The notes under the pieces: model-generated | Told to the model about the DNA's origin: nothing | Database searches by the model: none | The model's input: only the letters and a program-made list of their open reading frames with translations | Part shown: positions 37,279-45,833 of the stretch, piece after piece | Layout: each line of letters begins with the position of its first letter | How positions within the stretch are numbered: the stretch's first letter is position 1 | DNA from: Arthrobacter sp. MYb227 | GTDB lineage: Bacteria; Actinomycetota; Actinomycetes; Actinomycetales; Micrococcaceae | NCBI RefSeq assembly: GCF_002975435.1 | Contig: NZ_PCPT01000002.1 | Coordinates: 558,001 to 622,000 of the forward strand | Reading direction: 5' to 3' | Length of the DNA stretch: 64,000 nucleotides | Program-made: the position numbers and the translations under genes

Positions 37279-38832
37279 TTAGTTGCCCTCGTACTTGGCT
37301 ACGAGTTCACGCTTGAGGATCTTCCCGGAAGGACCCAAGGGGAACTCTGAAAGAATCTCAACTATGCGTGGGAATTTGTAGGCGGCGAGTCGTGATTCGC
37401 CATAGGCGCTGATCTGTTCGCCGGTTAGCGTGCTTCCGGATACCAGAGTGACGGCTGCAGCGATTTCCTGACCGTGTTTTTCATCCGGAACTCCAAAGAC
37501 GGCAACGTTGACGATGTCCGGGTGAGTGATCAGGGCTTCTTCGACCTCGCGCGGGTACACGTTGTAACCATTGCGCAGGATCATGTCCTTCTTGCGGTCA
37601 ACAATTGTTAGATAATCATCTTCGTCCTTGGTTCCTAAATCTCCGGTGCGGAACCAACCATCGACTACTGCCTCTGCTGTGGCTTCGGGCCGGTTGAGGT
37701 AACCGGAGAAGAGCAGGTGGCCGCGGACCACCAGCTCGCCAAGTTCTCCACGCGGTAGCAATTCAATAGAATCGTGGAGTTCGGTACGGGCAATTTCAAC
37801 TTCAACCCCCCAAATAGGTTGCCCAATGGTGCCGGGGCGTGGGGTCTGTCCCACGTGGTTAAAGCTGGCAACGGGTGAGGTTTCGGTGAGCCCGTAGCCC
37901 TCATGAATCAGGGCGCCAAAACGCGCGTTGAAGGCCTCCAAGACGGCTAGGGGGAGTGAGGCACCGCCGGAGACCGCGTAGCGCAGTTTGGGTGCTGGCT
38001 CGGTCCGCGTCTTTGCTGCCTCCAAGAGGCCCACATACATGGTGGGTACACCCACGAAAATCTGTACTCCCTCATCGATCAGTAGCGAGAGCGCAGCCTC
38101 ACCGGAGAACTTGGGCATCAAGAGAATTTCTGCCCCGGCGCGCAGCCCCGCGTTGAGCACTACCGTCTGCCCAAAGGTGTGGAAGAGCGGCAGTCCACCA
38201 AAGATCCTGTCTCCCACCCGAATATCCAAGGTGTTGAGCAGGATGACGTTTACCTGCTCAACAAGGGCTAGGTGGGTGCCGAGGGCGCCCTTAGGCTTGC
38301 CTGTGGTGCCGGAGGTGTAAAGGATTGTTGCGATATCCAGTGGATTTCGTGGCAGATAGGTGTCAATGGGGGTTGCCGCCGCTGCGAGTTCTTCAATCCG
38401 AGGGTATTGGCCGGGCTCGGGTGCAAGGACGGTGATGATCGAGGCGCCGGCTGCTTGTGCTCCAGGTGCTCCCTCACCCAAAAGCGGAGCTGCGCAGATC
38501 ATGAGCTTTACTTCGGCGTCCGAGAGCATGTATTCGATCTCGTGACGCTTGAGCAGTGCATGGATGGGCACTGCAATGGCGCCAAGAGAAAGTATTGCAT
38601 AATAGACCCGGGCAAAATCTGTGACATTGGGAATCAACACAGCGACACGGTCGCCCTCGCCAATTCCTGCATCACGCAGGGCACCGGCATAGGCACGGGT
38701 CTGCTCCCAGAGTTCGCCGTAGCTGGTAGTTACTCCACCAAACGTGATTGCCGGGCGGTCTGTGTGCCGACGTGCCGACTCGGCAAGAATTGCGGCAACG
38801 GAAAGTGTGACATTGGCAAGCTGAGTGTTCAC
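37279..38832 (-). CDS. Fatty-acyl-CoA ligase (FadD type)
   Basis: A 517-residue AMP-binding enzyme. The P-loop ATILYTSGTTGKPKGALG is near residue 170, then GYGLTETSPVASFN, GWFRTGDLG and DRKKDMILRNGYNVYPREVE, and the C-terminal GKILKREL with the catalytic lysine. It activates a carboxylic acid, probably medium or long chain, to its CoA ester through an acyl-adenylate. Neighbouring genes give no clear pathway. Confidence 0.92.
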   Translation of the reverse strand: MNTQLANVTLSVAAILAESARRHTDRPAITFGGVTTSYGELWEQTRAYAGALRDAGIGEGDRVAVLIPNVTDFARVYYAILSLGAIAVPIHALLKRHEIEYMLSDAEVKLMICAAPLLGEGAPGAQAAGASIITVLAPEPGQYPRIEELAAAATPIDTYLPRNPLDIATILYTSGTTGKPKGALGTHLALVEQVNVILLNTLDIRVGDRIFGGLPLFHTFGQTVVLNAGLRAGAEILLMPKFSGEAALSLLIDEGVQIFVGVPTMYVGLLEAAKTRTEPAPKLRYAVSGGASLPLAVLEAFNARFGALIHEGYGLTETSPVASFNHVGQTPRPGTIGQPIWGVEVEIARTELHDSIELLPRGELGELVVRGHLLFSGYLNRPEATAEAVVDGWFRTGDLGTKDEDDYLTIVDRKKDMILRNGYNVYPREVEEALITHPDIVNVAVFGVPDEKHGQEIAAAVTLVSGSTLTGEQISAYGESRLAAYKFPRIVEILSEFPLGPSGKILKRELVAKYEGN

Positions 38833-38925
38833 TGCGGCAACTCCAAGATTGGTATGAACTGGATCACACAGTCTTTCGTGACACTTGGGATCATGTCAAG
38901 AAACTCGGTGCCAGCGTGCGTTTGA

Positions 38926-39594
38926 TTATTTGTCTCCGTCCGTCAGGATTGCCTCGGCTACCGGGAGCTGCCCATCGGAGTAGTTGATTGTCTTACCAAT
39001 GGTTGCCGGCTGATCCAGCGTGGCAATGATGCTCAACGCGACATTGCCACGTGAGGTCTTCGAAGCCTCCGGGCCTGCGGCAGGATCTGAACTCGGGTTC
39101 AGTAGCCCGGTCGGTGCATCCAAGGTGAGTAGGCCGGGGCCAAGAATTGTGAAGTCAAGAGCGCTGGCGCGCAGGTACTGATCTGCTGCGATTTTGGCAT
39201 CCATGTACGGGAAGAAGGAATCATCTTCTGGCACCAGAAATTGCGGACTCGCCGTCGCAAAGGAAACCATCACGTAGCGCTTGACCCCAGCTTTTTCGGC
39301 TGCGTCCATTGAGCGAATTGCAGCATCACGATCCACGGCATAGGTGCGTTCCGGAATGCCACCACCGGCACCGGCCGACCACACAATCGCATCACTTCCG
39401 GCAAATGCGGCCGCCATATCTTCGGTGCTGGCCGACTCAACGCTCAAGACCAGGGCGCTGGCACCGGTGCTTTCCACCGCCGCTACCTGAGCGGGGTTGC
39501 GAATAATTGAAGTGACCGAATCGCCGCGCTGGGCAAGAAGTTCGGCGGTGAGTATTGCTACCTTGCCGTGACCGCCAATGATCGTGACCTTCAT
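38926..39594 (-). CDS. NAD(P)-binding SDR-family protein
   Basis: A 222-residue atypical SDR with MKVTIIGGHGKVAILTAELL, where a GGxGKV version of the glycine motif binds the dinucleotide, and IVWSAGAGGGIPERT and GVKRYVMVSFATAS later. It resembles the NmrA-like/YwnB group of NAD(P)H-binding reductases or sensors. The gene is followed by fadD on the same strand about 90 bases away and may share a transcript. Confidence 0.88.
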   Translation of the reverse strand: MKVTIIGGHGKVAILTAELLAQRGDSVTSIIRNPAQVAAVESTGASALVLSVESASTEDMAAAFAGSDAIVWSAGAGGGIPERTYAVDRDAAIRSMDAAEKAGVKRYVMVSFATASPQFLVPEDDSFFPYMDAKIAADQYLRASALDFTILGPGLLTLDAPTGLLNPSSDPAAGPEASKTSRGNVALSIIATLDQPATIGKTINYSDGQLPVAEAILTDGDK

Positions 39595-39669
39595 GGGTGT
39601 TACCAGCCTTCGTGTGGAGGATTTGTGGAATTAGTCCATCAATAACGTCAAATGGTGAGTAAAGCCTGT

Positions 39670-40386
39670 TTAGCGCGCCGAGGTAATAGGTTGCGAGCCG
39701 GAAGCGCTCTTGGGGAGCGTACCACTGATATTTGTGACTTTCAGCGGAGTTTTGAGCAGTAAGAGTCCCATGCCTGCGCCCCACAAGGTAAGGATGTCGA
39801 AGGCTATCCGCTCGGAGGTGCCGAGCCCGAGTGGGTGAGTGGAGCCTGCGCCGAGTGCGAGAATGAACAGGGCAAAACCACTGACTGAAACAATCAAGCA
39901 GGTAAGGGTTAGCGCCTCGGCTCGGCGCGCCAAAGGGGCGCCTCGCAAAGCAAATAGCAGGCAGAACATTCCTGCCCACTGGATCACTGCCTGCAGTAGT
40001 GCAGCCGTGTTGTGCGCGTCCGGGTATTGATCCCAAGGTAAGGCGCCCACGAATGCGACAAGGATGCCGCCCAGGGCGATGAGCATCATGGCGATATGCC
40101 CTGATCGGCGGTTGGGCCACGCGTTCCAGAGCAGTACCGCACCTATTGCAAGTAGTAGGCCGTTGGCAAGGGTGGCACCGTTGGCTAAGACATGAGCGGG
40201 GGAGCAGATATACCGTTCAACCTGGGTTCCGGCATCGAAAACTCCGCAGCTAAGCACCCCCAAATCACTGATGAGGTTCGAGCTCCAGGAATAGGGTTGT
40301 GGCCACTTGGCCGCGGCGAGGAACTGCAGTGGAAAGGTCAGCAAGCAGAGGATCCAGCTCGCGGCACCCCATTGAACTCGTGTCAT
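39670..40386 (-). CDS. DUF998 family membrane protein
   Basis: A 238-residue membrane protein with six to seven hydrophobic segments, rich in Trp and Leu. Its overall plan matches DUF998/YIP1-like actinobacterial membrane proteins: an N-terminal helix, then a SNLISDLGVLSCG loop and a mid GALPWDQYPDAHN loop. The function is unknown. It lies just upstream of the SDR-like gene on the same strand. Confidence 0.82.
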   Translation of the reverse strand: MTRVQWGAASWILCLLTFPLQFLAAAKWPQPYSWSSNLISDLGVLSCGVFDAGTQVERYICSPAHVLANGATLANGLLLAIGAVLLWNAWPNRRSGHIAMMLIALGGILVAFVGALPWDQYPDAHNTAALLQAVIQWAGMFCLLFALRGAPLARRAEALTLTCLIVSVSGFALFILALGAGSTHPLGLGTSERIAFDILTLWGAGMGLLLLKTPLKVTNISGTLPKSASGSQPITSAR

Positions 40387-40612
40387 CAGCCGAGCCTATA
40401 TTGGGTGTTCATAGAAGTTGCAAAGTATTTCAATTGCATGCTGACAGCGCCTTATACGAAAAGTTTGCCTCTTCGGGTGCAGGCAAGAAGGACTTCGTGC
40501 CCTGGCGCGCGACTCTGGCGCCAAGCGTGAAGACACGGTACGCACCGATTGAAGCTAAGCATCAATACATTCGGGCACTTTGAAAATGATCTGCACGCGA
40601 AGCTGAGCGAAC

Positions 40613-41080
40613 CTATGAGCCTTGAACGAGGATTCCATCCTCATCGCTGTATAGGGTCGCACCGGGGGTGAACGTGACGCCCCCAAAGTTAACAATGATG
40701 TCTACTGCGCCCACCGAGTCCTTGGCGCTCTTGCGTGGGTTTGAGCCAAGAGCTTTGATACCGAGATTGGTCTGTGCAAGTGCCACGCGGTCACGGATGA
40801 CACCGTTAATGACGACTCCTGCCCAGCCATTGGCTACTGCGGCGGCGGCGATCATGTCACCCATGAGTGCCGATTCCATCGAAGCAGCACCATCAACAAC
40901 CAGAACGAAGCCAGCTCCGGGGGAGTTCAATAGGGATTTGACCAGCCCATTGTCGCGGTAGCAGCGCACCGTACGGATAGGGCCGGAGAATTTTGGGTGG
41001 GCACCGAAATTTGCCATTTGTAGGGAAACTGATTGCAGGGATTCATCTGCATCGAAGAGATCGCATGTAGTAAAGGTCAT
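40613..41080 (-). CDS. rraA: RraA-family protein
   Basis: A 155-residue RraA/4-hydroxy-4-methyl-2-oxoglutarate aldolase family protein, with TCDLFDADESLQSVSLQ at the start and the strongly conserved GDMIAAAAVANGWAGVVING then IRD in the middle. E. coli RraA binds RNase E; many actinobacterial members are class II aldolases acting on oxaloacetate or HMG. The invariant VINGVIRD suggests aldolase or decarboxylase capability, but the role here is not settled. The gene stands apart from an operon. Confidence 0.88.
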   Translation of the reverse strand: MTFTTCDLFDADESLQSVSLQMANFGAHPKFSGPIRTVRCYRDNGLVKSLLNSPGAGFVLVVDGAASMESALMGDMIAAAAVANGWAGVVINGVIRDRVALAQTNLGIKALGSNPRKSAKDSVGAVDIIVNFGGVTFTPGATLYSDEDGILVQGS

Positions 41081-41136
41081 GGCAAAAGACTACGGTTTTC
41101 GGCTAGTCGAATGCATGGTGTTACGCGGTGTGCTCG

Positions 41137-41316
41137 CTCATGGGTAGCCGTGGCGACACCTAGTCCAGTAAAGATCTGCTGGTCAGTGAAAAGAGGCTGA
41201 GCACCGGCCAGCTGAAGATCTCCACCGAAGAGATCGAATTCGATCACATCGCATCGGGTCTTGACCGTCTGGAAGGTGGAGATGTTCGCGGGCGCTTGGT
41301 AGCAGTAACGCAGTAA
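41137..41316 (+). pseudogene. 3' remnant of a zinc-type alcohol dehydrogenase
   Basis: The last 60 codons of a medium-chain dehydrogenase/reductase can be read: LMGSRGDT, an in-frame TAG at 41161-41163, then STGQLKISTEEIEFDHI and SGLDRLEGGDVRGRLVAVTQ with its natural stop. This is the C-terminal NAD-binding and closing part of the family; the 5' two-thirds is absent. It is wedged between the rraA and FAH-family genes. Confidence 0.6.
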
Positions 41317-41328
41317 GTGCTGTGTGAA

Positions 41329-42177
41329 CTACTTGAAGAGGTTGCGGCTGGTACCAAGTGATTCGATCTCGGTTTCCAGCACATCACCGGGCTTCAACCA
41401 GGGGTGGCGGCCTTCCGCATTTCTCCGGCCCAGTGCTACACCTGCAGGGGTACCGGTGAGGATGACATCCCCGGGGCGTAGTTCATTGAATACCGAAAGG
41501 TAAGCAACCAACGCGGCTGGTGAAAATACTAGGTCAGCTGTGGAATCCTCTTGAACGATTTCACCGTTGACCCGTGTTGTAATCTTGGCACCGGGGGTGA
41601 AGTCATCGGCGGTGACCAACCATGGTCCCAACGGAGATGCGGCATCCCAGCACTTGCCCTGCGTCCATTCGCTGGTGCGGCCCTGGTAGCCACGCATTGA
41701 AACGTCGTTTGATACAGCGAATCCAGCAATGTGGTTTCCGGCATCCGATTCCGAAATACGACGCCCCGGTTTTCCGATGATGATTGCCAGTTCGCCTTCC
41801 CAATCGATGCGGTGATCCTCCGCAGGGATTTCAATTTCGTCGTTGGCGCCGGTCAATGATGAAGCAAATTTAGTAAAGACCGTCGGGAACTCGGGTTCCT
41901 GCTTGCCAACCTCGGCAATGTGGTTCCTGTAGTTAAGCCCAATGCAGTAGACCTTTGCAGGATTCAGGATTAGCGGGGCATATTCCGCACTGACCAAGGG
42001 AATCTGCTCACCAAAATCTAGGGCCGAATCCAACGAATCCATGCGGGCTTCCTCGGGTGCCCCCAAAAACGCGCCAAGATCATCAAAACCGGAGAGCTCA
42101 TAGGCTGTATCTCCTTCGATGAGGGCGGCGAAAGTCATCTCGGGGGTGCCGGGGCGGCGCAATGTAGCAAGTTTCAT
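41329..42177 (-). CDS. Fumarylacetoacetate hydrolase family protein
   Basis: A 282-residue enzyme of the FAH superfamily, with YCIGLNYRNHIAEVGK and TKFASSLTGANDEIEI before the metal site and DHRIDWEGELAIIIGK supplying acidic ligands. MRGYQGRTSEWTQGKCWD is typical of the actinobacterial 2-keto-3-deoxy acid/acylpyruvase group. These enzymes hydrolyse or decarboxylate beta-diketones, acylpyruvates or 2-hydroxypentadienoates. It may be co-transcribed with the D-aminoacylase-like gene upstream, 85 bases away. Confidence 0.9.
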   Translation of the reverse strand: MKLATLRRPGTPEMTFAALIEGDTAYELSGFDDLGAFLGAPEEARMDSLDSALDFGEQIPLVSAEYAPLILNPAKVYCIGLNYRNHIAEVGKQEPEFPTVFTKFASSLTGANDEIEIPAEDHRIDWEGELAIIIGKPGRRISESDAGNHIAGFAVSNDVSMRGYQGRTSEWTQGKCWDAASPLGPWLVTADDFTPGAKITTRVNGEIVQEDSTADLVFSPAALVAYLSVFNELRPGDVILTGTPAGVALGRRNAEGRHPWLKPGDVLETEIESLGTSRNLFK

Positions 42178-42262
42178 GAATTCATCTCACCACAACTGCT
42201 TGGGAAGTGCAGTGTAAAAGACGTGAAGTCAGTGAGCGGAATCTTGTCCTTGGTGCGCTTCT

Positions 42263-43897
42263 TTAGAGCGCCTGAACTGTACGGCTAGGGGTACGCCGCA
42301 AGGCCCGTCCGGCCAAGGCCTCGGTGGGGTGGCGGTCTTTCAGTGCAAGTACTCCATTGACGAATACATAGTTGATTCCGGCCGCGGGTTCTTGGGGATC
42401 GCTGAATGATGACATATCCATAATGGAATCCGGATCAAAGATCACCAGGTCTGCGGCATAACCATCACGGATTTGGCCGCGTTCGGCCAGCTTGAGCCGG
42501 GCTGCTGGCCGACCGGTGAGGTGATGGATCATTTCCGGTAGCTCCATGACACCAAGGTCTCGCACATAGTGGGAAATAAAGCGCGGGAATGCACCAAAAT
42601 CACTTGGGTGGGGTCGCAGGCTCTCAACTTTGCTGGCCGAACCTCCGGTATGCGTCCGATGCTTCATTAGCGCCACGAGATTCTCTTCGTTTCCGGGGTT
42701 GTGTAAAACCACGGTGGCCAACGAATCGGCACCCAGAATATTACAAAAAACGGTGAAGGGCTCAACACGTTGAATTCGAGCAATAGCAGCGATACTTTGA
42801 TTGATCAGCACTCGTAGCTGGGTGTTTGCCACCGAGTAGATGGTGATGGTTTCCCAATCGATTGGCACACCATTGCAACCATCCGAGGATCCTAACTTCA
42901 GTTCGTGTTGGATTCTCTTGGCACGTTCTTCATCATCGATGTTGTAAAGAGTGTCATCGATACTTCCCTCCCGCGACCAGCTCGGCAAAAGTGAAACCAG
43001 CGGAATTGCGTTTGCAACATATGGATGGATATCTGTGCTCAGATCAATTCCTGACTCAAGTGAACTATCGAGCATCTGAATCAGTTCGCCAACGGCCACC
43101 GCTGAGGTGGGAATCTTTGGTGCGATGTGAGTTAGATGCAGGCTAACCGATGTTTTGGATGCGATATTGAGCAGCTCAGCATAGTTTTTTGTGGTGTCGG
43201 AGCCGAATGAAAGGGGCCCAGATGAATAGAAAGCACCATGTGTGGCGATCACCTCACATAGGGCTTCGAGCTCCCGGGTCTCCGGATATTCACCCGAGGA
43301 AAGCTCGAATCCCGAAGATATTCCGACGGCACCTTGTTCTAATGCTTCTTCGACCTGCTTTGCTAAGATTGCGATCTGTGACTCCGAAAGCCCGCCATTT
43401 TCTTCTCCTACCGTTAAGAAACGTAGGGTGCTGTGTGGCATGAGGAAAACTGTGTTAACTCCGACGCCTTCATCAAGGGTATTGAGTGAGTCCTGCACCG
43501 ACGGAAATGAAGACTTTGAGTGGCCCAGCGTAGTTTTCCAGCCCTCAAGTAATTTGGGTGATGGAAAGAAACTCGATTTCTCAAGAGCTGCGTAGAATAG
43601 GCCGTCTTGCCCGAGTACCTCGGTTGTTACACCTTGAGTGATTTTTGGGAGGCACTTGGGTGATTTCATGAGTTGCAGGTCTGAGCCGCCGTGCATATCG
43701 ATGAACCCGGGGCAGGTGATAAGTCCCGCGCCGTCAATTACGTGGGTGTTTTCTAAGTGATCGATGAACGAACCGGGTGGAAGAATCGACGTGATTTTAC
43801 CGTGTTCAAGCACAATGTCGCCAAGATACTCGGGTCCACCGGTGCCATCAATGATTCGGGTGTGGGTGATGACGGTGGGCTGGGGCTGAGGTCGCAC
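42263..43897 (-). CDS. D-aminoacylase-like amidohydrolase, catalytic residues lost
   Basis: A 544-residue, uninterrupted member of the N-acyl-D-amino-acid deacylase family. The opening ITHTRIIDGTGGPEY, GLITCPGFIDMH and the closing YAADLVIFDPDSI are typical. Four of the usual active-site positions differ. The HxH metal pair is HGG (residues 69-71). The metal-bridging Cys region is GQDG (96-99), normal in one subfamily. The first ring His (YxxH) is YSSG (224-227). The catalytic Asp of the SDG loop is Ala (GGSAS, near 421). HLTH (254-257) is kept. As read it is unlikely to be a normal deacylase. The start is GTG 43897 with no strong ribosome site. Confidence 0.8.
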   Translation of the reverse strand: MRPQPQPTVITHTRIIDGTGGPEYLGDIVLEHGKITSILPPGSFIDHLENTHVIDGAGLITCPGFIDMHGGSDLQLMKSPKCLPKITQGVTTEVLGQDGLFYAALEKSSFFPSPKLLEGWKTTLGHSKSSFPSVQDSLNTLDEGVGVNTVFLMPHSTLRFLTVGEENGGLSESQIAILAKQVEEALEQGAVGISSGFELSSGEYPETRELEALCEVIATHGAFYSSGPLSFGSDTTKNYAELLNIASKTSVSLHLTHIAPKIPTSAVAVGELIQMLDSSLESGIDLSTDIHPYVANAIPLVSLLPSWSREGSIDDTLYNIDDEERAKRIQHELKLGSSDGCNGVPIDWETITIYSVANTQLRVLINQSIAAIARIQRVEPFTVFCNILGADSLATVVLHNPGNEENLVALMKHRTHTGGSASKVESLRPHPSDFGAFPRFISHYVRDLGVMELPEMIHHLTGRPAARLKLAERGQIRDGYAADLVIFDPDSIMDMSSFSDPQEPAAGINYVFVNGVLALKDRHPTEALAGRALRRTPSRTVQAL

Positions 43898-45191
43898 TGA
43901 AAGCCTGTTCGATAGGTGAAACTGTGAAAATCAGGACGGTGACGCAATTGCTGGCTCTGGTATTTTTTGCTGGATATTGGCCAAGCGCCGGAGCCCACAC
44001 GGGCTTGGGCAAGGCTCTTGATCCGTGATCTTGTAGCTTCTCTATCGCCAACCGTAGTACTTACTTGAGCAAAGCGCAGTGGTGGCGGGGGACTCCCGGC
44101 CACCATGGTGCTGAACCACGAGGTTGTCTTGGTGTGCCTCTGATTGAAACCGTGCGCGCTGGCAAGGGCCGTGCTGAGCGTTGAAGTCCGGGATCCGGCC
44201 CACCTACTTGGAGGTGAGAAAATTGTCGCTTGATACGCAGAAATAGTTGGCATAGCCAACTCGCTATTTTCTGGCGGACGCGCGGTCGAAAAATATTCTT
44301 GTGAGTTCAGATCGCTAAAGTTCAGATCATGATATTGCGAAATGAAACCATTCGATATGGGATAGCTTTATGAATTCTTAGATGACCTGTATGGCGCCCG
44401 TTTGGCATCGATTGACGAAGTGCTTGGTACGAGTTTGAGCAAACAATATTCGTCCAATTTTTCGCGGGCTGAGGCACCCTTCTCAAGGGTGTTCTGAGTG
44501 CATCAAGGAGCGAGGAAGTTGGCTTCTGGTGCGCACTTGGTGGGGTGTCGGTGGAAGATCAAAATTTGTGCTGAGGCCCGTTTGCCGATGTGGGACTGCA
44601 GGCATTTTTGGGAACTGATTTGGTGAGCCTGCTGAAACAAAATATGCGTTGCGGAGAATGTGTAGTTTGCGCTGTCCGGATCGCTGTTTAGTAGGTGATC
44701 CGCATGTTTGCGCGGAAAGATTCGATACCCGTTTTCGTTGTGTGAGTTGAGTTACTCGAGTCTGCACCGTGAAGTGCCGCAAAGTCGGTCATAGTTGCAG
44801 GTGTTTTGCCGTTACTTTTGCCTCGATTGCTTGGCGTGGATCACAGGGAACAGTTCAGGTTCTGGCCCGTTTTAGCGTTGTTGTGCGATCGCCGGATCGC
44901 TATGTAAACGCTGGGGTTTCGGCGTGTTGCGCCTTGCCTCGATGGTGGAAGGTCGGCAAATATTCACAAAGTTTCTTGGAGTAATTCGTCACCATTATTA
45001 TTGCCTTAGAAATCACTAGTGAGAGGCGTTATTGCATCAAAGTATGTCAATTACAAACTAATCACGATATCGAGTTTGAAGTGCTCTAAGGTGGATACGA
45101 CACGCCCAAGCAGGCTATGTTAGGCAAGTATCCAAGATCGATTTCGGTCATGGAGAGCTAGCTACGTAACCCATGTGAAGCAGGTTTTGAT
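43898..45191. other. 1.3-kb region without a credible gene
   Basis: No ORF here shows a recognisable domain or convincing coding pattern. Two inverted repeats are visible: AGTTGGC (44245-44251) with GCCAACT (44255-44261), extended by AAATAG/CTATTT, and CACCCTT (44475-44481) with AAGGGTG (44485-44491). The 43898-44260 part may hold gene remnants, but I cannot name them. The promoter of the OpuC-type operon should lie near 45100-45190. Confidence 0.55.
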
Positions 45192-45833
45192 GTGTTTGAA
45201 TTTATTGGCGAAAGATATCGCCAAATATTGTTTGCCTCCTGGCAACACCTCTCTCTCGTTGTTCAGTGTCTAATCCTGGCAACGATCATCGCCGTGGGTA
45301 TTGCTGCCCTGGTGTACCGCAGTAAATCTCTTTCTTCTTTGGCTAACGGCGTTTCAGCCATTGGTCTGACGGTTCCTTCATTTGCAGCCATCGGCCTTCT
45401 CATTGTGCCGTTCGGATTCGGTGTGACACCGACGGTCATTATCGTCACCTTTTTTGCCGCGTTGCCCATCATTCGCAACGCAATCGTCGGGCTCGCAGGA
45501 ATCGAGCCATCAATCGTAGAGTCGGCCCGAGGTATCGGCATCAGTCGTATGCGCACCCTGGCCACCATCGAACTTCCCATGGCCTGGCCGGTCATCCTTT
45601 CAGGAATTCGCGTCTCGGCCCAGATGGTCATGGGCGTTGCAGCAGTTGCCGCCTACGCACTGGGCCCTGGCCTTGGCGGATTCATTTTCTCCGGACTATC
45701 GCGTTCCGGCGGTGCCAAAGCCTTCGAATCAGTGCTCGTCGGCGTGATTGGCGTAGTCATTTTGGCCTTCATTCTCGATCTCATCCTGGTCGGCATTGGC
45801 CGACTCACAACTCCGCGAGGTATCCGTGTCTGA
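45192..45833 (+). CDS. Osmoprotectant ABC permease (OpuCB-like)
   Basis: A 213-residue permease of the ProW/OpuC type with five to six membrane segments and the ATPase-contact loop ESARGIGISRMRTLATIELP. The start is a GTG preceded by AAGCAGG. It is first in a four-gene importer unit: permease, ATPase, permease, binding protein. OpuC systems import glycine betaine, carnitine, choline or proline betaine. The gene overlaps the ATPase gene by eight bases. Confidence 0.9.
   Translation: MFEFIGERYRQILFASWQHLSLVVQCLILATIIAVGIAALVYRSKSLSSLANGVSAIGLTVPSFAAIGLLIVPFGFGVTPTVIIVTFFAALPIIRNAIVGLAGIEPSIVESARGIGISRMRTLATIELPMAWPVILSGIRVSAQMVMGVAAVAAYALGPGLGGFIFSGLSRSGGAKAFESVLVGVIGVVILAFILDLILVGIGRLTTPRGIRV

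Noticed and set aside
38272-38925. 217-residue Cys-rich plus-strand ORF opposite fadD
   Set aside because: The cysteines arise from antisense codons of a clear acyl-CoA ligase; no ribosome site or domain.
43753-44259. 168-residue minus-strand ORF at the start of the D-aminoacylase-like gene
   Set aside because: Overlaps the real gene in another frame and its extension upstream shows no family pattern; treated as possible remnant only.
44483-44984. Two short ORFs in the 1.3-kb gap
   Set aside because: They lack ribosome sites, show no domain and have Arg/Cys/Ser-rich random-like composition.
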